Below are positions 15,340 to 24,473 of a DNA stretch of 64,000 bases, piece by piece. The stretch is taken from positions 1-64,000 of the forward strand of contig PMTM01000018.1 in assembly GCA_003167365.1 (NCBI GenBank). Direction: 5' to 3'. Position 1 is the first letter of the stretch. Each line of letters starts with the position of its first letter. Origin of the DNA: Spartobacteria bacterium. Its GTDB lineage: Bacteria; Verrucomicrobiota; Verrucomicrobiia; Chthoniobacterales; UBA10450. The position numbers were made by a program, and so were the translations under genes. The notes under the pieces are model-generated. The model had not been told where the DNA came from, did no database searches, and saw nothing but the letters and a program-made list of their open reading frames with translations.

Positions 15340-16674
15340 ATGAAGCGCGTTCCTAAAGCTCGACATCGCTTCTCGCACGAGGATCGGCTGACTTGGATCA
15401 CGATGGGCGCGGTCCTCCCCGGCGCGATCGTGGCGCTCATAATTATTTGGTTTGGCGGATACACTCCAAAAATCCAGTGGACGTTAACGCTCTTAATCGT
15501 CGGTTGCGCAGCGGGTTTTATTTCGAGTGCGCGAGAACACATCGTTCGCCCGCTTCAGACGATGACGAACCTGCTCGCGGCATTGCGCGAAGGCGATTAC
15601 TCGATTCGCGCACGCGGCGCGCGTGAGAACGACGCGCTCGGCGAGGCGCTGCTGGAAATCAATTCGCTCGGTGAAACTTTGCGCGTCCAGCGATTGGGAG
15701 CATTCGAAGCAACCGCTCTTTTGCGAACGATCATGGCCGAGATCGATGTCGCGGTTTTTACCTTTGATCCTGAGCATCGTTTGCGTCTGGTAAATCGAGC
15801 GGGAGAAAATTTGCTTGGACAGCCGATCGACAAATTGCTCGGTCGGCGAGCGAGCGATCTCGGTCTGGCGGCTTGCTTCGAAGCGAACGAAGACGCGCCG
15901 CTTACGCTCAACTTTCCCGGCGGATCCGGCCGCTGGGGCGTCCGCCGCAGCACGTTTCGCGAACGCGGACTTCCACACCAGTTGCTCGTGCTCACCGATT
16001 TGAGCCGGACGCTGCGCGAAGAGGAACGCAACGCGTGGCAGCGCTTGGTTCGAGTCCTCGGCCATGAGATGAATAATTCCCTGGCGCCGATCAAATCGAT
16101 CGCCGGCAGCTTGGAATCTTTGCTCCGCCGCGAACCGCCGCCGGCCGATTGGCAGGATGACGCGCGCAGCGGTTTGAAATCGATCGCCACGCGCGCCGAC
16201 TCACTCAGCCGTTTTATGCAGGCGTATGCGCGGCTCGCAAAACTTCCGCCGCCACAGAAGGAGCAACTCAATCTCGGCGAGCTAATTCGCCGCGTCGCCA
16301 GTCTCGAGATGCGGTTGAGCGTCGAGGTTCGGTCCGGAGCTGAGTTGTCGATCCCGGCCGACGGCGCGCAACTTGAGCAGTTGCTCATCAACATTCTGCA
16401 GAACGCGGTGGACGCTTCGCTTGAAACAAACGGCAAGGTGTCGATCGGTTGGCGCGAAGTCGGAGACTGCGTGGAAGTTTTTGTTCAGGATGAGGGACCG
16501 GGAATCATGAACTCGACAAATTTGTTTGTCCCGTTCTTCACAACGAAGCCGACCGGCTCCGGCATTGGTCTCGCGCTCAGCCGACAGATCGCGGAAGCGC
16601 ATAATGGCTCGCTTATGTTAGCGAATCGTAGCGGCCGCTCCGGCGCGGAAGCGTTGCTGCGTTTGCCGCGATAG
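15340..16674 (+). CDS. Membrane sensor histidine kinase (NtrY/AtoS-like)
   Basis: The protein has 444 residues from the ATG at 15340. An in-frame start at 15307 lies inside the intergenic repeat and is rejected. It has two hydrophobic segments (about residues 21-40 and 48-64), a HAMP-like linker, a PAS domain (about 120-220), a HisKA box with the phospho-acceptor His in HEMNNSLAPIKS (about 242), and an HATPase domain (N box ILQNAVDAS, G1 DEGPG, G2 GSGIGLALS). The HEMNN motif is typical of NtrB/NtrY-type kinases that partner with NtrC-family regulators, which matches its upstream neighbour. Confidence 0.92.
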   Translation: MKRVPKARHRFSHEDRLTWITMGAVLPGAIVALIIIWFGGYTPKIQWTLTLLIVGCAAGFISSAREHIVRPLQTMTNLLAALREGDYSIRARGARENDALGEALLEINSLGETLRVQRLGAFEATALLRTIMAEIDVAVFTFDPEHRLRLVNRAGENLLGQPIDKLLGRRASDLGLAACFEANEDAPLTLNFPGGSGRWGVRRSTFRERGLPHQLLVLTDLSRTLREEERNAWQRLVRVLGHEMNNSLAPIKSIAGSLESLLRREPPPADWQDDARSGLKSIATRADSLSRFMQAYARLAKLPPPQKEQLNLGELIRRVASLEMRLSVEVRSGAELSIPADGAQLEQLLINILQNAVDASLETNGKVSIGWREVGDCVEVFVQDEGPGIMNSTNLFVPFFTTKPTGSGIGLALSRQIAEAHNGSLMLANRSGRSGAEALLRLPR

Positions 16675-16682
16675 GAAACGAG

Positions 16683-16751
16683 TTGTAGTGGCAGCTGTGT
16701 CAGCCGCCGAATTTTGGAACAGACGCTTGGCACAAGCGCCTCTACACGCCC
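16683..16751. repeat. Palindromic intergenic repeat (TGTAGtGGC...GCCTCTACA)
   Basis: The left end TGTAGTGGCAGCTGTGTCAG and the right end GGCACAAGCGCCTCTACA form near-complementary termini around a short centre. It belongs to the same family as the elements at 15270 and 29918. Its position after the kinase gene may also help terminate transcription. Confidence 0.6.
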
Positions 16752-16818
16752 GTCCCGAAAGCGGGACGATGGAATCCCAATAACGAAGCTAATCATAGGT
16801 TTTGATTCTTGGATCGAC

Positions 16819-16853
16819 AGTCACAACACATTGCTCACCAGCGTATTGTGACT
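16819..16853. promoter_or_regulatory. Inverted repeat, candidate activator (UAS) site
   Basis: AGTCACAA (16819-16826) and TTGTGACT (16846-16853) are perfect 8-bp inverted arms separated by 19 bp. They sit just upstream of a consensus sigma-54 promoter and downstream of the genes for an NtrC-type activator and its kinase. Binding by that activator is inferred. Confidence 0.6.
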
Positions 16854-16866
16854 TTGTTTTCGATGC

Positions 16867-16882
16867 TGGCACGGCCTTTGCA
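16867..16882 (+). promoter_or_regulatory. Sigma-54 (-24/-12) promoter
   Basis: TGGCAC, five bases, then TTGCA is a full match to the RpoN consensus, with GG and GC at the correct spacing. Transcription would begin about 12 nt downstream (about 16894), giving a leader of roughly 77 nt before the ATG at 16971. Confidence 0.85.
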
Positions 16883-16970
16883 ATAGGTGCAGCGTCCCTT
16901 AAAAACTTTTGAATCCGATGACGACGCCAAATGCATCTCAAAGGAAACAACAATTACCAAGAAAGAAAAT

Positions 16971-17282
16971 ATGAAACCGACATTTGAAACAACCGATCAA
17001 AACAAGGAACGCGATTCGTTCGCGCTTCGCGCTGGTTGCCGCCTGCCGTTAACGGATTGCAATTATCATTCCGTTGTGCTCGGCGGTTACAAAAGCAACT
17101 GCGCCCGTACTGGTGCGCCATCGTTTTTGAATATCAGTCGCGACTACTTTAAGAAAGAAGCAGGCCCCGGTTTCGTGGCGGAAGCTTCAGTCTTCGCCAT
17201 GATCGTGCTGATAGCGGCGTTGCCGGTGATACAGGCAATTTACGCGCTCGCGCACTTCATTCGGGCGACCGGCGGAGTTTGA
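16971..17282 (+). CDS. Small single-TM protein, first gene of the sigma-54 operon
   Basis: This 103-residue protein starts at the ATG at 16971, which has AAGAAAG upstream. An upstream in-frame GTG at 16887 would precede the predicted transcription start and is rejected. It has a soluble N-terminal part with three cysteines, then a C-terminal hydrophobic segment (about residues 73-97). No family is recognised. It is followed after 18 nt by the periplasmic adaptor gene, so it is likely co-transcribed and may be a membrane accessory of the exporter. Confidence 0.55.
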   Translation: MKPTFETTDQNKERDSFALRAGCRLPLTDCNYHSVVLGGYKSNCARTGAPSFLNISRDYFKKEAGPGFVAEASVFAMIVLIAALPVIQAIYALAHFIRATGGV

Positions 17283-17300
17283 TCAAGGAACCGGAACGCG

Positions 17301-18626
17301 ATGCAAAAGAGCGAAGCGAAAGCTGAAAACACAATTGTGCGGCCGGCCGGCTTCACCCCTATCCTTTCTTCCATGGATGTTGCTCGCCCGAACGTCGCCG
17401 CCAAGAAACGCAAACGGCGCATCATGATCATCGGCGCGTCGGCACTTGGATTGATTCTCGTCACTGTGGCATTGTCCCGCTTGAAACCGGCGGTGCCGAG
17501 CGTCGATCGCTCGACCGTTTGGATCGACACGGTGAAGCAGGGACCAATGGTGCGTCAGGTGCGCGGGCTCGGAACGCTGGTGCCGGAAGAGATTCGATGG
17601 ATTCAGGCAAACACGGAAGGTCGCGTGGAAAAAATCATTGTTTGGCCGGGCACGCATGTGGAAGCCGACACGGTTATTTTGGAATTGAACAGTCCCGAGC
17701 TCGAGCAAAGCGCGCACGACGCCGAATTGCAGGCGACCGCGGCTGAAGCAGAACTGACCACCTTGCGAGCGACCCTGCAGCGGGAGGTTCTCGATCAACA
17801 ATCAACCACGGCGCGCGTCCACTCCGAGTACGAACAGGCGAAGATGGAACGGCAAACGAACGATCAACTCGCGAAGAACGGCCTTGTTGCCGAACTCGTT
17901 TACAAGACGTCAAAGGTGAAAGAGGCCGAGCTCGCCACTCGCGATGAAATCGAGCAGAAGCGTCTCGCATTTTCGCGCGACTCGATTGAGCCGCAGATCG
18001 CGTCGAAGCAGGCGGCGGTGGATCAAGCGAAACAGCTTGCGAAGCTAAAATTGGATCAAGTCGAAGCGCTGCATGTGAAGGCCGGAATGGCTGGCGTGTT
18101 GCAACAATTGCCCGTGCAGATCGGACAGCGCGTAAAAAACGGTGACAATCTCGCGCGCGTTGCAGATCCAACGAAGCTCAAAGCGCAGGTGAAAATAGCG
18201 GAGACGCAAGCGAAAGACATTCTGATCGACCAAAAGGCAGTGATCGACACGCGTAATGGCGTCGTCAACGGCCACGTCGTTCGTGTCGATCCCGCAGTGG
18301 AGCAGGGCACGGTGACTGTTGATGTTGCCGTGGATGGCGAATTGCCGAAGGGCGCGCGTCCGGATTTGAGCGTCGACGGAACGATCGAGCTCGAGCGGCT
18401 CGACAATGTGGTTTATGTCGGCCGTCCTGCTTTCGGACAGGAAAACAATACCGTCGGAATTTTCAAACTCGTCAGCGGCAGCTCTGAAGCCGTCCGCACT
18501 CCAGTCAAACTGGGCAAGAGCTCAGTCAACACCATTGAAATCCTCAACGGCCTTCAACCGGGAGATCAGGTCATTCTCTCGGATACCAGCGCATGGGACG
18601 CGCACGAACGAATTCGCCTTAACTAA
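17301..18626 (+). CDS. Periplasmic adaptor (HlyD/MacA-type) of an ABC exporter
   Basis: This 441-residue protein has an N-terminal cytoplasmic stretch, one TM helix (about residues 38-57), a split biotinyl-lipoyl domain (VEKIIVWPGTHVEAD about 111, GVLQQLPVQIGQRVKNGD about 262), a long coiled-coil hairpin (about 130-245), and beta-barrel and membrane-proximal domains. The length and the adjacent MacB-like ABC genes indicate a MacA-like tripartite pump component. It is second in the predicted sigma-54-driven operon, and the ABC ATPase gene starts 13 nt after it. Confidence 0.88.
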   Translation: MQKSEAKAENTIVRPAGFTPILSSMDVARPNVAAKKRKRRIMIIGASALGLILVTVALSRLKPAVPSVDRSTVWIDTVKQGPMVRQVRGLGTLVPEEIRWIQANTEGRVEKIIVWPGTHVEADTVILELNSPELEQSAHDAELQATAAEAELTTLRATLQREVLDQQSTTARVHSEYEQAKMERQTNDQLAKNGLVAELVYKTSKVKEAELATRDEIEQKRLAFSRDSIEPQIASKQAAVDQAKQLAKLKLDQVEALHVKAGMAGVLQQLPVQIGQRVKNGDNLARVADPTKLKAQVKIAETQAKDILIDQKAVIDTRNGVVNGHVVRVDPAVEQGTVTVDVAVDGELPKGARPDLSVDGTIELERLDNVVYVGRPAFGQENNTVGIFKLVSGSSEAVRTPVKLGKSSVNTIEILNGLQPGDQVILSDTSAWDAHERIRLN

Positions 18627-18639
18627 GAAAAACCAACCT

Positions 18640-19380
18640 ATGTCTTCAACCGCAACTACCGCCGAACCCAACCGAACTGTTATGAAAAACGGATCAATAC
18701 CTCTCCTTCAACTCCAAGGCGTCACGAAAGTCTTTTTGACTGACGAAGTGGAAACGCACGCGCTGGCCGGAATCCATCTCGATATCCGCAACGGCGAGTA
18801 CCTCTCGATCGCCGGGCCATCTGGCTGCGGCAAGTCCACACTGCTTTCCATTCTTGGCCTTCTCGATACGCCGAGCGACGGAAGCTACGCCCTAAAGGGA
18901 ACCGAGGTTGCCAACCTTTCGTTCCCAGAGAGAGCGCGGATCCGTAATCGCGAGATCGGGTTTATCTTTCAAAGCTTCAATTTGATTGGCGATCTCACGG
19001 TGTTCGAGAACGTCGAGTTGCCGCTCACTTATCGCGGAATGCCTTCAGGCGAACGCAAATCGTTTGTCACGGAAGCGCTCGAACGTGTTGGAATGGGCCA
19101 CCGCGCGAAACATTTGCCGAGCCAGCTCTCCGGCGGTCAGCAACAGCGTGTCGCCGTGGCCCGCGCGTTGGCCGGCAAACCTGCGATCCTTCTCGCGGAC
19201 GAACCGACCGGAAATCTCGATTCGCGCAATGGCGAAGCGGTCATGGACTTGCTCAAGGAGTTGCACGCCGCCGGCGCGACCATCTGCATGGTCACGCATG
19301 ACGCGCGCTTTGCCCAGCACGCCGATCGCACGATTCACTTGTTCGACGGCCGGGTAGTGGAGGATCGTATCGCCGCTTAA
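18640..19380 (+). CDS. ABC transporter ATPase, MacB/LolD type
   Basis: The protein has 246 residues from the ATG at 18640, with a second possible start at 18682. The Walker A GPSGCGKST is near residue 60; the signature LSGGQQQRVAVARA and Walker B ILLADEPTGNLD are canonical. The VETHALAGIHLDI start and the absence of a fused membrane domain are typical of the stand-alone ATPases that energise FtsX/MacB-like permeases. Its cognate permease would be one of the ADOP genes downstream. Confidence 0.93.
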   Translation: MSSTATTAEPNRTVMKNGSIPLLQLQGVTKVFLTDEVETHALAGIHLDIRNGEYLSIAGPSGCGKSTLLSILGLLDTPSDGSYALKGTEVANLSFPERARIRNREIGFIFQSFNLIGDLTVFENVELPLTYRGMPSGERKSFVTEALERVGMGHRAKHLPSQLSGGQQQRVAVARALAGKPAILLADEPTGNLDSRNGEAVMDLLKELHAAGATICMVTHDARFAQHADRTIHLFDGRVVEDRIAA

Positions 19381-19415
19381 TCGGATCGAGATCTTATATG
19401 TAAGATCGAAATCTT

Positions 19416-19655
19416 ATGTTGAGAGATCTCCGATATGGCGCGCGTGTTCTCTTAAAAACTCCGAGCTTCACGCTGATCGCGGTCCTGGCGCTCGCGCTCG
19501 GCATCGGCGCTTCGACGACGAACTTTTCGTCGATCAACGCGCTGTTGCTCCGGCCGATGCCGGCGGTGCTTTTCGCTGTTGGTTTGCTCGCTTGTTACTT
19601 GCCGGCGCGCGCAGCCATGCGCTTGAATCCGGTTGAAGCGCTTCGCTACGAATAG
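19416..19655 (+). pseudogene. ADOP/MacB-like permease with large internal deletion
   Basis: The 79-residue ORF joins the first 47 or so residues of an ADOP permease ([18 protein letters not shown], then the first TM) directly to the last 30 or so ([25 protein letters not shown]). About 700 residues are missing, yet the reading frame is retained. Both ends align by eye with the intact permease at 19770. It cannot form the transport domain. Confidence 0.85.
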
Positions 19656-19662
19656 AATTGTT

Positions 19663-19773
19663 ATGATTCAAGATCTCCGTCTGGCCTTTCGGAGCCTGGT
19701 CAACACACTGAGAGCGCGAGTCATGAAACCATTGAGTCCTTTCTTCGCGCTCTCAGGCGGCTCACTCGCATGA
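19663..19773 (+). pseudogene. ADOP permease N-terminal remnant
   Basis: This 36-codon ORF begins [13 protein letters not shown], the conserved start of ADOP-family permeases. It leaves homology after about 17 codons and ends by overlapping the ATG of the intact permease (ATGA). It appears to be a second permease reduced to its 5' tip. Confidence 0.65.
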
Positions 19774-22208
19774 CAACTCTCCTGCAAGATCTTCGTTACG
19801 GCCTTCGAATGCTTCTCAAGCATAAAGGCTTCACGGCCGTGGCTGTCATAGCTCTGGGTCTCGGCATCGGAGCTAACACCGCGATCTTTAGCTTGGTGAA
19901 CGGCGTTCTCCTCCGGCCGCTGCCGTTTCCGGACGCCGAACGCATCATCTACATCGAAGGAAAAAATCCTGCGGCGGGCATTACCGAGAGCAACATCTCG
20001 TTTCTCGACTTTACTGATTGGTCGCAACAAACCGATCTCTTCGCGAGCACCGCTGCCTACTGGACCGGTACCGCCAACTTTGGTGCGGATGGGGCGGAGC
20101 CGGAGCGCGTGCCGCGCGCTGGTGTGACGACCGGGTTCTTCTCCGTGCTCGGGGTGCAGCCTGTTCTCGGGCGAACGTTCGTTCCCGAAGACGACAAAGG
20201 GTGGCCGCAAAGCGTCGCGATCATCAGCCACGGCTTATGGAAGCGCCGCTTCGGATCTGATCCGGCCATCGTCGGGAAACAGGTCCAGATGAGCTCATGG
20301 CCCCTCACGATCATTGGCGTGATGCCGCCGGGGTTTGAGTACCCGGAGCAAACCCAGGTTTGGGTAACGACCGCGGCCAATCTCAGGGACGAACCGCGCG
20401 ATAACCGCGTGTGGTCGGCGATCGCGCGTCTGAATACCGGCATCGATCTAAAGCAAGCGCAAACTCGTCTCAGCGCCATCAATGCGCAGCTCGACAAGCA
20501 GTTTCGCGAGACGAACAAAGGCTGGGACGTGTTTGTTTCGACGCTCCACGAACGGCTCGTTCGGGAGATCAAACCATCCCTCCTCGCGCTCCTTGGCGCC
20601 GTCGGATTTGTGCTCCTCATTGCCTGCGCGAACGTGGCCAATCTCCTCCTCGCCCGCGGTGCCGCGCGGCAAAAGGAAATTGCGATCCGGGCCGCGATGG
20701 GCGCGAGCCGCACGCGCGTTCTGCGGCAGATGCTGACCGAGAGCGTACTGCTCTCGGCGATCGGCGGGGTGGCGGGACTCGTCCTCAGTATTTGGTTAAC
20801 CGATCTGCTGATGTCGATGTTGCCCGAAGGCGCACCGCGGCTCGGGCAGATCGGGATTGATTATCGCGTCCTTGCGTTCGCTCTCGGCGTCTCGGCGCTT
20901 ACCGGCATTCTCTTCGGCATCGTCCCCGCGCTTCAAGCCTCGAAGCTCGACGTCACCAGCGCATTGAAAGAAGGCGGACGCAGCGGCGAAGGACATCGGC
21001 GGACAAGTGCGCGCAGTCTCCTGTTGATCGGTGAGGTCGCCCTTTCGCTCATGCTGCTGGTTGGCGCTGGATTGCTCATCAAGAGTTTCCTCCGTCTTCA
21101 GGAGGTTCGGCCCGGCTTCGATGCGCGCAACGTCCTCATCGCCAACCTGGCGTTGCAGGGTCCGAAATACAGAGATGATCAGCAGAACGTGGAATTTTTC
21201 CGGCAACTGAAAGAACGGCTGGAAGTGGTGCCGGGCGTGCAAGCGGCGGGAGGCAGCGTCAATCTTCCGCTCAACCCGAGTGGTTATGCGATTGGACGCG
21301 GGTTTATTCCGGAAGGCCGGCCGCTCACGGTGGACGAAGCGAAGGACGCGATGTTCTCCACCATCACGGGCGATTATTTTCGCGCGCTCCAGATTCCGTT
21401 GCTTTCCGGACGCACCTTCGAATCTCGCGACAATGCGGACGGACCGAAGGTGGTAATCATTAACGAAACCACCGCGAAGCGTTACTTCGGTTCGCCCACA
21501 GCCGCGATCGGCAAACGCCTCAGCATCTGGTCTGCATTTCGAGGGCGTCGCCGCGATGAAAAATTCATGCGCGAAATCGTCGGGGTGGTCGGCGACACGA
21601 AGACCGGTTCTCTCACCGGAGAGGGCGGCGCGCAAATCTACGTTCCACACGCCCAGGACTCGCAGTGGAATTTCATGGGGCTGGTGATTCGGACCGCCGG
21701 CGATCCTGCTGCCTTCGCCCGTACCTTGCGACACGAAGTACAGGCGCTCGACAAGGACCAGCCAATCTACAACGTCCGGACGATGGACGATGTCGTCGCG
21801 AACTCGTTAGGCACGCGGCGCGTCTCGATGCAGCTCTTCGCCGTCTTCGCCATCGCGGCCCTGCTCCTCGCCGCCATCGGGATTTACGGCGTCATGGCTT
21901 ACTCGGTCACGCAACGCACCCAGGAAATCGGCATTCGAATGGCGCTCGGCGCCCAGAAATCGGACGTGCTCGCGCTCGTGATCCGTCAGGGCATGACGCT
22001 GACCTTGATTGGCGTCGTTGTCGGCCTGGGGGGCGCGTTCGTCCTTACGCGCTTGATCGCCAATCTTCTCTTCGGAGTAGCGGCGACCGATCCGCTGACC
22101 TTCGTCGCAATTCCGTTGTTGCTCCTCTTCGTGGCGCTGGTTGCTTGTTATTTACCAGCACGGCGCGCGGCTCGCCTCGATCCGACCATCGCGCTCGCGC
22201 AAAGCTAA
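19770..22208 (+). CDS. ADOP-family (MacB/FtsX-like) ABC exporter permease
   Basis: This 812-residue protein has an N-terminal [11 protein letters not shown] helix and first TM (about 20-42), a periplasmic MacB-type core domain (about 50-250), a first FtsX domain with three TMs (about 270-390), a second periplasmic domain (about 430-660) and a second FtsX domain ending in [17 protein letters not shown]. This duplicated layout in one chain is the acidobacterial duplicated orphan permease type. It is the only intact permease in the operon and would work with the ATPases at 18640 or 22215 and the adaptor at 17301. Confidence 0.93.
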   Translation: MTTLLQDLRYGLRMLLKHKGFTAVAVIALGLGIGANTAIFSLVNGVLLRPLPFPDAERIIYIEGKNPAAGITESNISFLDFTDWSQQTDLFASTAAYWTGTANFGADGAEPERVPRAGVTTGFFSVLGVQPVLGRTFVPEDDKGWPQSVAIISHGLWKRRFGSDPAIVGKQVQMSSWPLTIIGVMPPGFEYPEQTQVWVTTAANLRDEPRDNRVWSAIARLNTGIDLKQAQTRLSAINAQLDKQFRETNKGWDVFVSTLHERLVREIKPSLLALLGAVGFVLLIACANVANLLLARGAARQKEIAIRAAMGASRTRVLRQMLTESVLLSAIGGVAGLVLSIWLTDLLMSMLPEGAPRLGQIGIDYRVLAFALGVSALTGILFGIVPALQASKLDVTSALKEGGRSGEGHRRTSARSLLLIGEVALSLMLLVGAGLLIKSFLRLQEVRPGFDARNVLIANLALQGPKYRDDQQNVEFFRQLKERLEVVPGVQAAGGSVNLPLNPSGYAIGRGFIPEGRPLTVDEAKDAMFSTITGDYFRALQIPLLSGRTFESRDNADGPKVVIINETTAKRYFGSPTAAIGKRLSIWSAFRGRRRDEKFMREIVGVVGDTKTGSLTGEGGAQIYVPHAQDSQWNFMGLVIRTAGDPAAFARTLRHEVQALDKDQPIYNVRTMDDVVANSLGTRRVSMQLFAVFAIAALLLAAIGIYGVMAYSVTQRTQEIGIRMALGAQKSDVLALVIRQGMTLTLIGVVVGLGGAFVLTRLIANLLFGVAATDPLTFVAIPLLLLFVALVACYLPARRAARLDPTIALAQS

Positions 22209-22214
22209 CCAGTT

Positions 22215-22883
22215 ATGTCTATGATCACGCTAAAACACCTCGAACGCGTTTATCCACTGGCGCAGGGCAAATTCTTTTACGTCTTGCGCGATATCAATCT
22301 CGATTTCGCGGAAGGGGAATTCGTTTCCATCATGGGCCCTTCCGGCGCCGGGAAATCTACGCTTCTCCACATTCTCGGCATGCACGATCACGCCTGGGGT
22401 GGCGAATACTTTCTGGGCGAGGCCGCGGTGCATCAGCTCAAGCCAAAAGCGCGCGCGACCTTGCGCAACGAGCAGATTGGTTTCGTTTTTCAGAGCTATC
22501 ATCTACTCGACGATCTGACCGTTTACGAAAATCTCGATATCCCGCTTTCATATCGACGCTTTAGCAAAGCGGAACGCGCCGGAATGGTGGCGGACACGCT
22601 TGATCGTTTTAATATCGTCGGGAAAAAGGACTTATATCCGCGCCAATTATCAGGCGGGCAGCAGCAATTGGTCGGCGTTGCGCGCGCCATCATCGCGAAT
22701 CCAAAGCTGCTTCTGGCCGACGAACCGACCGGAAACCTGCATTCGAGCCAGGGCGAAGAGATCATGGCTCTTTTCAAGAAGCTCAATGATGAAGGAATGA
22801 CCATCATCCAGGTCACGCATTCGGAGAAAAACGCAGCTTACGGAAATCGCGTCATCCAACTGCGCGATGGCTGGGTTGTTTGA
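22215..22883 (+). CDS. ABC transporter ATPase, MacB/LolD type (variant D-loop)
   Basis: This 222-residue protein has the Walker A GPSGAGKST at 41-49, signature LSGGQQQLVGVARA and Walker B LLLADEPTGNLH. Two deviations are visible: Leu replaces the usual Arg after QQQ, and His replaces the D-loop Asp (GNLHSS). I believe the GNLHS form also occurs in other exporter ATPases, so the protein may still be active. The start is 6 nt after the permease stop, indicating translational coupling. Confidence 0.9.
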   Translation: MSMITLKHLERVYPLAQGKFFYVLRDINLDFAEGEFVSIMGPSGAGKSTLLHILGMHDHAWGGEYFLGEAAVHQLKPKARATLRNEQIGFVFQSYHLLDDLTVYENLDIPLSYRRFSKAERAGMVADTLDRFNIVGKKDLYPRQLSGGQQQLVGVARAIIANPKLLLADEPTGNLHSSQGEEIMALFKKLNDEGMTIIQVTHSEKNAAYGNRVIQLRDGWVV

Positions 22884-22977
22884 AGAGATAACGCTGACGC
22901 TCGGATTTCTCGCCAGTTATTTTCCGGCGCGACGCGCGATGAATGTCGATCCGCTGGTCGCTCTGCGCTATGAGTAG
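22867..22977 (+). pseudogene. ADOP/FtsX permease C-terminal remnant
   Basis: Overlapping the end of the ATPase ORF in another frame, codons spelling LGFLASYFPARRAM, NVDPLVALRYE and a stop reproduce the conserved C-terminus of ADOP permeases. The rest of that permease is gone. The deletion removed everything from near the permease start to its last 30 or so codons. Confidence 0.75.
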
Positions 22978-22980
22978 CGC

Positions 22981-23784
22981 ATGCGCCCGAACCGAAATAG
23001 GCGTTCGCTGAGTTTTCTCATTCTTCCGGCCATAGCCGTTTTGTTCTCCGGCTGCGGTTTTGGCGGCGGCGATCGAACATTTGAGGAGATTGTCGAGCAA
23101 ACCTATAAGATTGACGCGACTGCGACCTTAAGCCTCAGCAACGCCGATGGCTCCGTCCGGATTTACGGTACCGACACGACAGAAATAAAGCTGCAAGCCA
23201 TCAAGAAGACTTACAGCGTCGAGCAGCTCAGGAAAATTTCCGTGAACGTTTCCGCACAGCCCGGCTCGGTTTCGATTGAAACCAATTACCCGCCAAAGAA
23301 AACCTGGGGCTTGGGCGACCGCTCGGGCACGGTCGATTACATTCTTGTTGTCCCGCAAACCTGCAAGATTTCGAGATTGGATTTGACGAATGGAGAAATC
23401 TTGATCGAAGGCATGCGGGGCGAGGCTGTCCGCGCCAATCTCGTGAACGGCCGTCTTTATGCCCACAATTGCTTTAGTGACATCCATCTCAGCGTGATCA
23501 CGGGTGGTGTCGATGTTTCTTACAATTGCTGGGAACAGAAAAAATTCTCGATCGACGCGCAAATCGTAAACGGACACACGCACGTTTTCATTCCCGGTGA
23601 CGCATCGTTCCACGTGGTCGCGGAAACTGAAGACGGGCAAATTGACAATGATTTCGCGGAACAGGCGCAACGCAGCGGCGAAGACGTAAGCAAGATCGAC
23701 CTGGTGGTTGGGTCGACTCCGGAAGCGGATTTCAGACTGCGCGCCAAGAACGGAAACATCCAAATCGGCGAAGCGGACTTGTAA
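22981..23784 (+). CDS. DUF4097-like beta-helical lipoprotein
   Basis: This 267-residue protein has lipobox LFSGC (Cys25). Repetitive beta strands follow, of the kind seen in DUF4097/head-GIN 'adhesin' proteins (NADGSVRIYG, TNGEILIEG, VNGRLY, VNGHTHV, NGNIQIG). The family is membrane-associated with unclear function and often sits beside envelope-stress regulators or transporters. It directly follows the exporter operon and may be its last gene. Confidence 0.75.
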   Translation: MRPNRNRRSLSFLILPAIAVLFSGCGFGGGDRTFEEIVEQTYKIDATATLSLSNADGSVRIYGTDTTEIKLQAIKKTYSVEQLRKISVNVSAQPGSVSIETNYPPKKTWGLGDRSGTVDYILVVPQTCKISRLDLTNGEILIEGMRGEAVRANLVNGRLYAHNCFSDIHLSVITGGVDVSYNCWEQKKFSIDAQIVNGHTHVFIPGDASFHVVAETEDGQIDNDFAEQAQRSGEDVSKIDLVVGSTPEADFRLRAKNGNIQIGEADL

Positions 23785-23826
23785 AACTGACTTGGAAGGA
23801 ATGCGTGGATAACGCAGTATTCATTC

Positions 23827-24312
23827 GTGCCTTCCTTCGACATCGTCTCCGAAATCGACAAGCAGGAAATCGACAACGCCATTAATCAGGCGCGCAAAGA
23901 GCTTGCCGCCCGCTTCGACTTCAAGGGCGTCACCGTCGAAATCCTGGCCGAGAAAGATAAAATCACTTTGACGGCGGAAGATGCCGCGCGCCTTCGCAGT
24001 CTTCGGGAGATCGTTATCGGGAAGCTTTCTAAACGTGGCGTCGACCTTCGCAACATCGAACAAGTCGATCCGGCAATTTCCCCACTCGGACACGCCCGGC
24101 AGGAGTTGAAGATCACGCAAGGCCTCGAGGGCAACAAGGCCAAGGAAATCATTCAAGCGATCAAGGCGCAAAACTTTAAAGTGCAAAGCCAGTTGCAAGA
24201 TCGACAAATTCGCGTGACCGGAAAAAAGAGAGACGACTTGCAGGCGGTCATTCAGTTTGTGCGCAGCCGCGATTTCGGTGTCGCCACCGATTTCAAGAAC
24301 TTCCGCGACTAA
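23827..24312 (+). CDS. yajQ: YajQ-family nucleotide-binding protein
   Basis: This 161-residue protein starts from GTG with the typical PSFDIVSEID. The ARFDFKG and VQSQLQDRQIRVTGKKRDDLQ segments and the FRD C-terminus are diagnostic for YajQ/UPF0234. The family consists of two ferredoxin-like folds and binds nucleic acids; some members bind cyclic-di-GMP. Full length with no deviation noted. A palindromic repeat follows. Confidence 0.95.
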   Translation: MPSFDIVSEIDKQEIDNAINQARKELAARFDFKGVTVEILAEKDKITLTAEDAARLRSLREIVIGKLSKRGVDLRNIEQVDPAISPLGHARQELKITQGLEGNKAKEIIQAIKAQNFKVQSQLQDRQIRVTGKKRDDLQAVIQFVRSRDFGVATDFKNFRD

Positions 24313-24320
24313 TTCTTTTT

Positions 24321-24378
24321 GGAGGGACGCCCTCCGTGGCGTCCTTGGTAGAGTGGACGAGACTGAGCTCGTCCCTCC
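24321..24378. repeat. Palindromic repeat (GGAGGGACG...CGTCCCTCC family)
   Basis: Outer arms GGAGGGACG and CGTCCCTCC (the latter read with a G/C variant) enclose two inner GC-rich arms. It belongs to the same family as 30508-30580. Confidence 0.6.
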
Positions 24379-24392
24379 ATTTCATTCGCCCT

Positions 24393-24468
24393 GGACAGGA
24401 TTAACTGGATTAGGACCCGGCTTGTCACACCTCTTCTATGAATCCTGCAAATCGTGTTAATCCTGTCT
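24393..24468. repeat. Palindromic repeat (GACAGGATTAAC...GTTAATCCTGTC)
   Basis: GGACAGGATTAACTGGATTAGG on the left and ATCCTGCAAATCGTGTTAATCCTGTC on the right are near-complementary ends of a short non-coding element between convergent genes. Confidence 0.6.
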
Positions 24469-24473
24469 CGTTC

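Noticed and set aside
15597-16436. 279-codon open frame antisense to the histidine kinase
   Set aside because: Ser/Arg-rich shadow. The kinase motifs on the other strand are complete.
16887-16970. Upstream GTG start for the small membrane protein of the sigma-54 operon
   Set aside because: It would precede the predicted transcription start (about 16894). The ATG at 16971 has a better ribosome site.
18406-18639. Extended start of the ABC ATPase frame
   Set aside because: It overlaps the end of the adaptor gene in another frame. The ATG at 18640 fits the family length.
20796-21734. 312-codon open frame antisense to the ADOP permease
   Set aside because: It is a shadow of the permease gene, with composition typical of a GC-rich antisense frame.
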